Of a DNA stretch of 8,035 nucleotides, positions 6,957 to 8,035 are shown piece by piece. Every line of letters starts with the position of its first letter. Position 1 is the first letter of the stretch. The position numbers and the translations under genes are program-made. Source of the DNA: Veillonella sp. (GTDB taxonomy: Bacteria; Bacillota; Negativicutes; Veillonellales; Veillonellaceae); contig NZ_DXLG01000072.1 of the NCBI RefSeq assembly GCF_019414865.1, positions 1 to 8,035 on the forward strand, read 5' to 3'. The notes beneath the pieces were generated by a model, which was given only the letters and a program-made list of their open reading frames with translations, did no database searches and had not been told where the DNA came from.

Positions 6957-7973
6957 CTATTTTTGTTCTTTTACCATAGATTCCATCATATGTTTCATGT
7001 GAGACAACATTCCAATAATACGACCATATTCCATACGTGTCGGTCCTAGAATAGCAAGTGTACCAATAGGCTGATCTTGATTTGTGAAATCAGCTTGTAC
7101 CACACTCATAGAATGTAGTGCTTCAGTATCATTTTCATCGCCAATCTTTACCTTCACAGGTGTAGGTGAATCATCCTTTAAAAGTTGTCCCAATTGATTT
7201 TGCTCTTCCACTAATGAAAGTAAGGGTTGTACTTTTTCAACAGACTTAAACTCTGGTTGATTTAACAACTCCGTGGTACCTACAGAATAGAACAACTTAC
7301 GTTTATTAATTGCTCGTAATAATGTTTCTGAAAGGATCATCAAAATCCCTTGGGGACCTTCCATATGAATCAAAAGTGTTCCTAATGCTTCAGCCGTTAC
7401 ATGACCAATACTTACATTCTGTAAAGCATTGCTAAATTGCATAGCCAGACTTTGCAATAGATCAGGCGAAACACCATCACTAAAGTAAATCAATTCATTA
7501 TCTAGAGCACCAGTTTCAGTAATGACAACCATGACAGCTTGATATGAATCGAGCGGCAATACATGAATGTATTTAATTAATGCTCTATCATGGGCTGGAG
7601 CTAAGAATAAACTCATACTATGGCTTACTTGAGATAATAATTTAGCCATATTTAAAAAGAGCTCACTCGTCGATCCATTAGAATGTTTCCATAACATTTC
7701 AATTTTTTCAGCATCCTGTAATGGAACAGGTTGTTGACTCAACATAGAATCAACATATAAGCGATAGCCTTTTGCTGAAGGAATACGTCCAGCCGATGTA
7801 TGAGGTTGCTCTAAATAGCCTAACTCCTCTAAATCGGACATTTCATTTCGCACTGTTGCCGGACTAATACCAAGATTATAATTCTTGGCAATGGTTCTTG
7901 ACCCTACCGGTTCAGCAGATTTAACGTAGTCTTCAATTATGGCTCGCAAGATGCGCTGTTTTCTTTCATCCAT
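6957..7973 (-). CDS. hrcA: Heat-inducible transcription repressor HrcA
   Basis: HrcA is a cytoplasmic dimeric repressor that binds CIRCE and is kept active by GroEL. When misfolded protein occupies GroEL, HrcA loses activity and the operon is released. The 338-residue product has the family's usual length. Residues 1-75 form the winged helix-turn-helix, including EPVGSR (21-26), the ISPATVRNEM recognition segment (36-45), LEELGYLEQPHTSAGR (48-63) and IPSAKGYRLYVD (64-75). The rest matches the GAF-like and dimerisation region of HrcA. I chose the ATG at 7973, giving MDERKQ, because AGAGGTG precedes it at good spacing. A longer in-frame reading from GTG at 7994 would start inside the operator. 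It is the first gene of the operon, ends in TAG, and lies 12 nt before grpE. A perfect CIRCE directly upstream confirms the assignment. Confidence 0.96.
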   Translation of the reverse strand: MDERKQRILRAIIEDYVKSAEPVGSRTIAKNYNLGISPATVRNEMSDLEELGYLEQPHTSAGRIPSAKGYRLYVDSMLSQQPVPLQDAEKIEMLWKHSNGSTSELFLNMAKLLSQVSHSMSLFLAPAHDRALIKYIHVLPLDSYQAVMVVITETGALDNELIYFSDGVSPDLLQSLAMQFSNALQNVSIGHVTAEALGTLLIHMEGPQGILMILSETLLRAINKRKLFYSVGTTELLNQPEFKSVEKVQPLLSLVEEQNQLGQLLKDDSPTPVKVKIGDENDTEALHSMSVVQADFTNQDQPIGTLAILGPTRMEYGRIIGMLSHMKHMMESMVKEQK

Positions 7974-7978
7974 AATGA

Positions 7979-7985
7979 CACCTCT
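7979..7985 (-). promoter_or_regulatory. hrcA ribosome-binding site (decides the start)
   Basis: AGAGGTG on the minus strand lies 5 nt before the ATG at 7973 and only 2 nt after the CIRCE operator. It supports the ATG at 7973 rather than the in-frame GTG at 7994, which falls inside the CIRCE arm and has no Shine-Dalgarno sequence ahead of it. Confidence 0.8.
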
Positions 7986-7987
7986 TG

Positions 7988-8014
7988 TTAGCACTCATAA
8001 ACTTTGAGTGCTAA
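7988..8014 (-). promoter_or_regulatory. CIRCE operator, binding site for HrcA
   Basis: A perfect inverted repeat, TTAGCACTC, then a 9-nt spacer, then GAGTGCTAA, matches the canonical CIRCE consensus exactly in both arms. CIRCE is the known binding site of the HrcA repressor at dnaK and groESL operons. Here it lies between the -10 box and the hrcA ribosome-binding site, immediately in front of the gene for its own repressor, so autoregulation is expected. In the transcript it would form a 9-bp hairpin at the 5' end, which in other Firmicutes also affects mRNA stability. Confidence 0.97.
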
Positions 8015-8022
8015 TCGCATGT

Positions 8023-8028
8023 ATAATA
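8023..8028 (-). promoter_or_regulatory. Candidate -10 box of the hrcA operon promoter
   Basis: Read on the minus strand, TATTAT matches the vegetative sigma factor -10 consensus at 5 of 6 positions. It lies 8 nt upstream of the CIRCE operator, so transcription would start at about 8015-8017 and the operator would sit at the very start of the transcript. The overlapping GATAAT at 8028-8033 is an alternative with the same score. The -35 box would fall beyond the right edge and cannot be checked. Confidence 0.6.
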
Positions 8029-8035
8029 TTATCAC

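Noticed and set aside
6831..7049. 72-codon plus-strand ORF across the hrcA-grpE junction
   Set aside because: Antisense to two confident genes. Phe/Tyr-rich low-complexity translation with no start signals.

Overview
The window carries one compact, entirely minus-strand gene cluster that reads from the right edge to the left edge: hrcA-grpE-dnaK-dnaJ-prmA-rsmE-mtaB-hinT. The first seven genes are in the same order as the Bacillus-type heptacistronic dnaK heat-shock operon, which points to a Firmicute. AT-rich composition, codon choice and the general look of the proteins suggest the Negativicutes, with Veillonella my best guess. That placement is inference, with moderate confidence, because there is no rRNA gene or other marker here. 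DnaK also lacks the roughly 24-residue insert found near residue 75 of proteobacterial DnaK, which fits a Firmicute.

Right edge (about 7974-8035): the operon control region. A perfect CIRCE operator (9-bp arms, 9-bp spacer) sits directly behind a TATTAT -10 box and directly ahead of the hrcA ribosome-binding site. The matching -35 box would lie just outside the window. HrcA is expected to bind this site and repress its own operon, with GroEL keeping HrcA active in unstressed cells.

3355-7973: the chaperone block, hrcA, grpE, dnaK and dnaJ, with gaps of only 12, 28 and 16 nt. DnaK is the ATP-driven Hsp70, DnaJ delivers substrates and stimulates hydrolysis, and GrpE exchanges nucleotide. All signature residues are present. 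A 55-nt gap containing an imperfect inverted repeat (10 of 11 bp) separates dnaJ from the rest. It is the only sizeable internal gap in the operon.

32-3299: a block acting on the translation machinery. It contains prmA (ribosomal protein L11 methyltransferase), rsmE (16S rRNA m3U1498 methyltransferase, overlapping prmA by ATGA), mtaB (tRNA t6A methylthiotransferase) and hinT (HIT-family purine nucleoside phosphoramidase), all tightly packed. At the left edge, after hinT, there is a TATAAT-like -10 box that may serve a gene outside the window, and no convincing terminator.

All eight genes look intact, with no frameshift, mobile element, CRISPR array, RNA gene or sign of transfer. This is a conserved housekeeping and stress-response locus. 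I found no undescribed system. The points worth a second look are the dnaJ-prmA hairpin, the tight CIRCE/RBS layout, the hinT addition and several start-site corrections.
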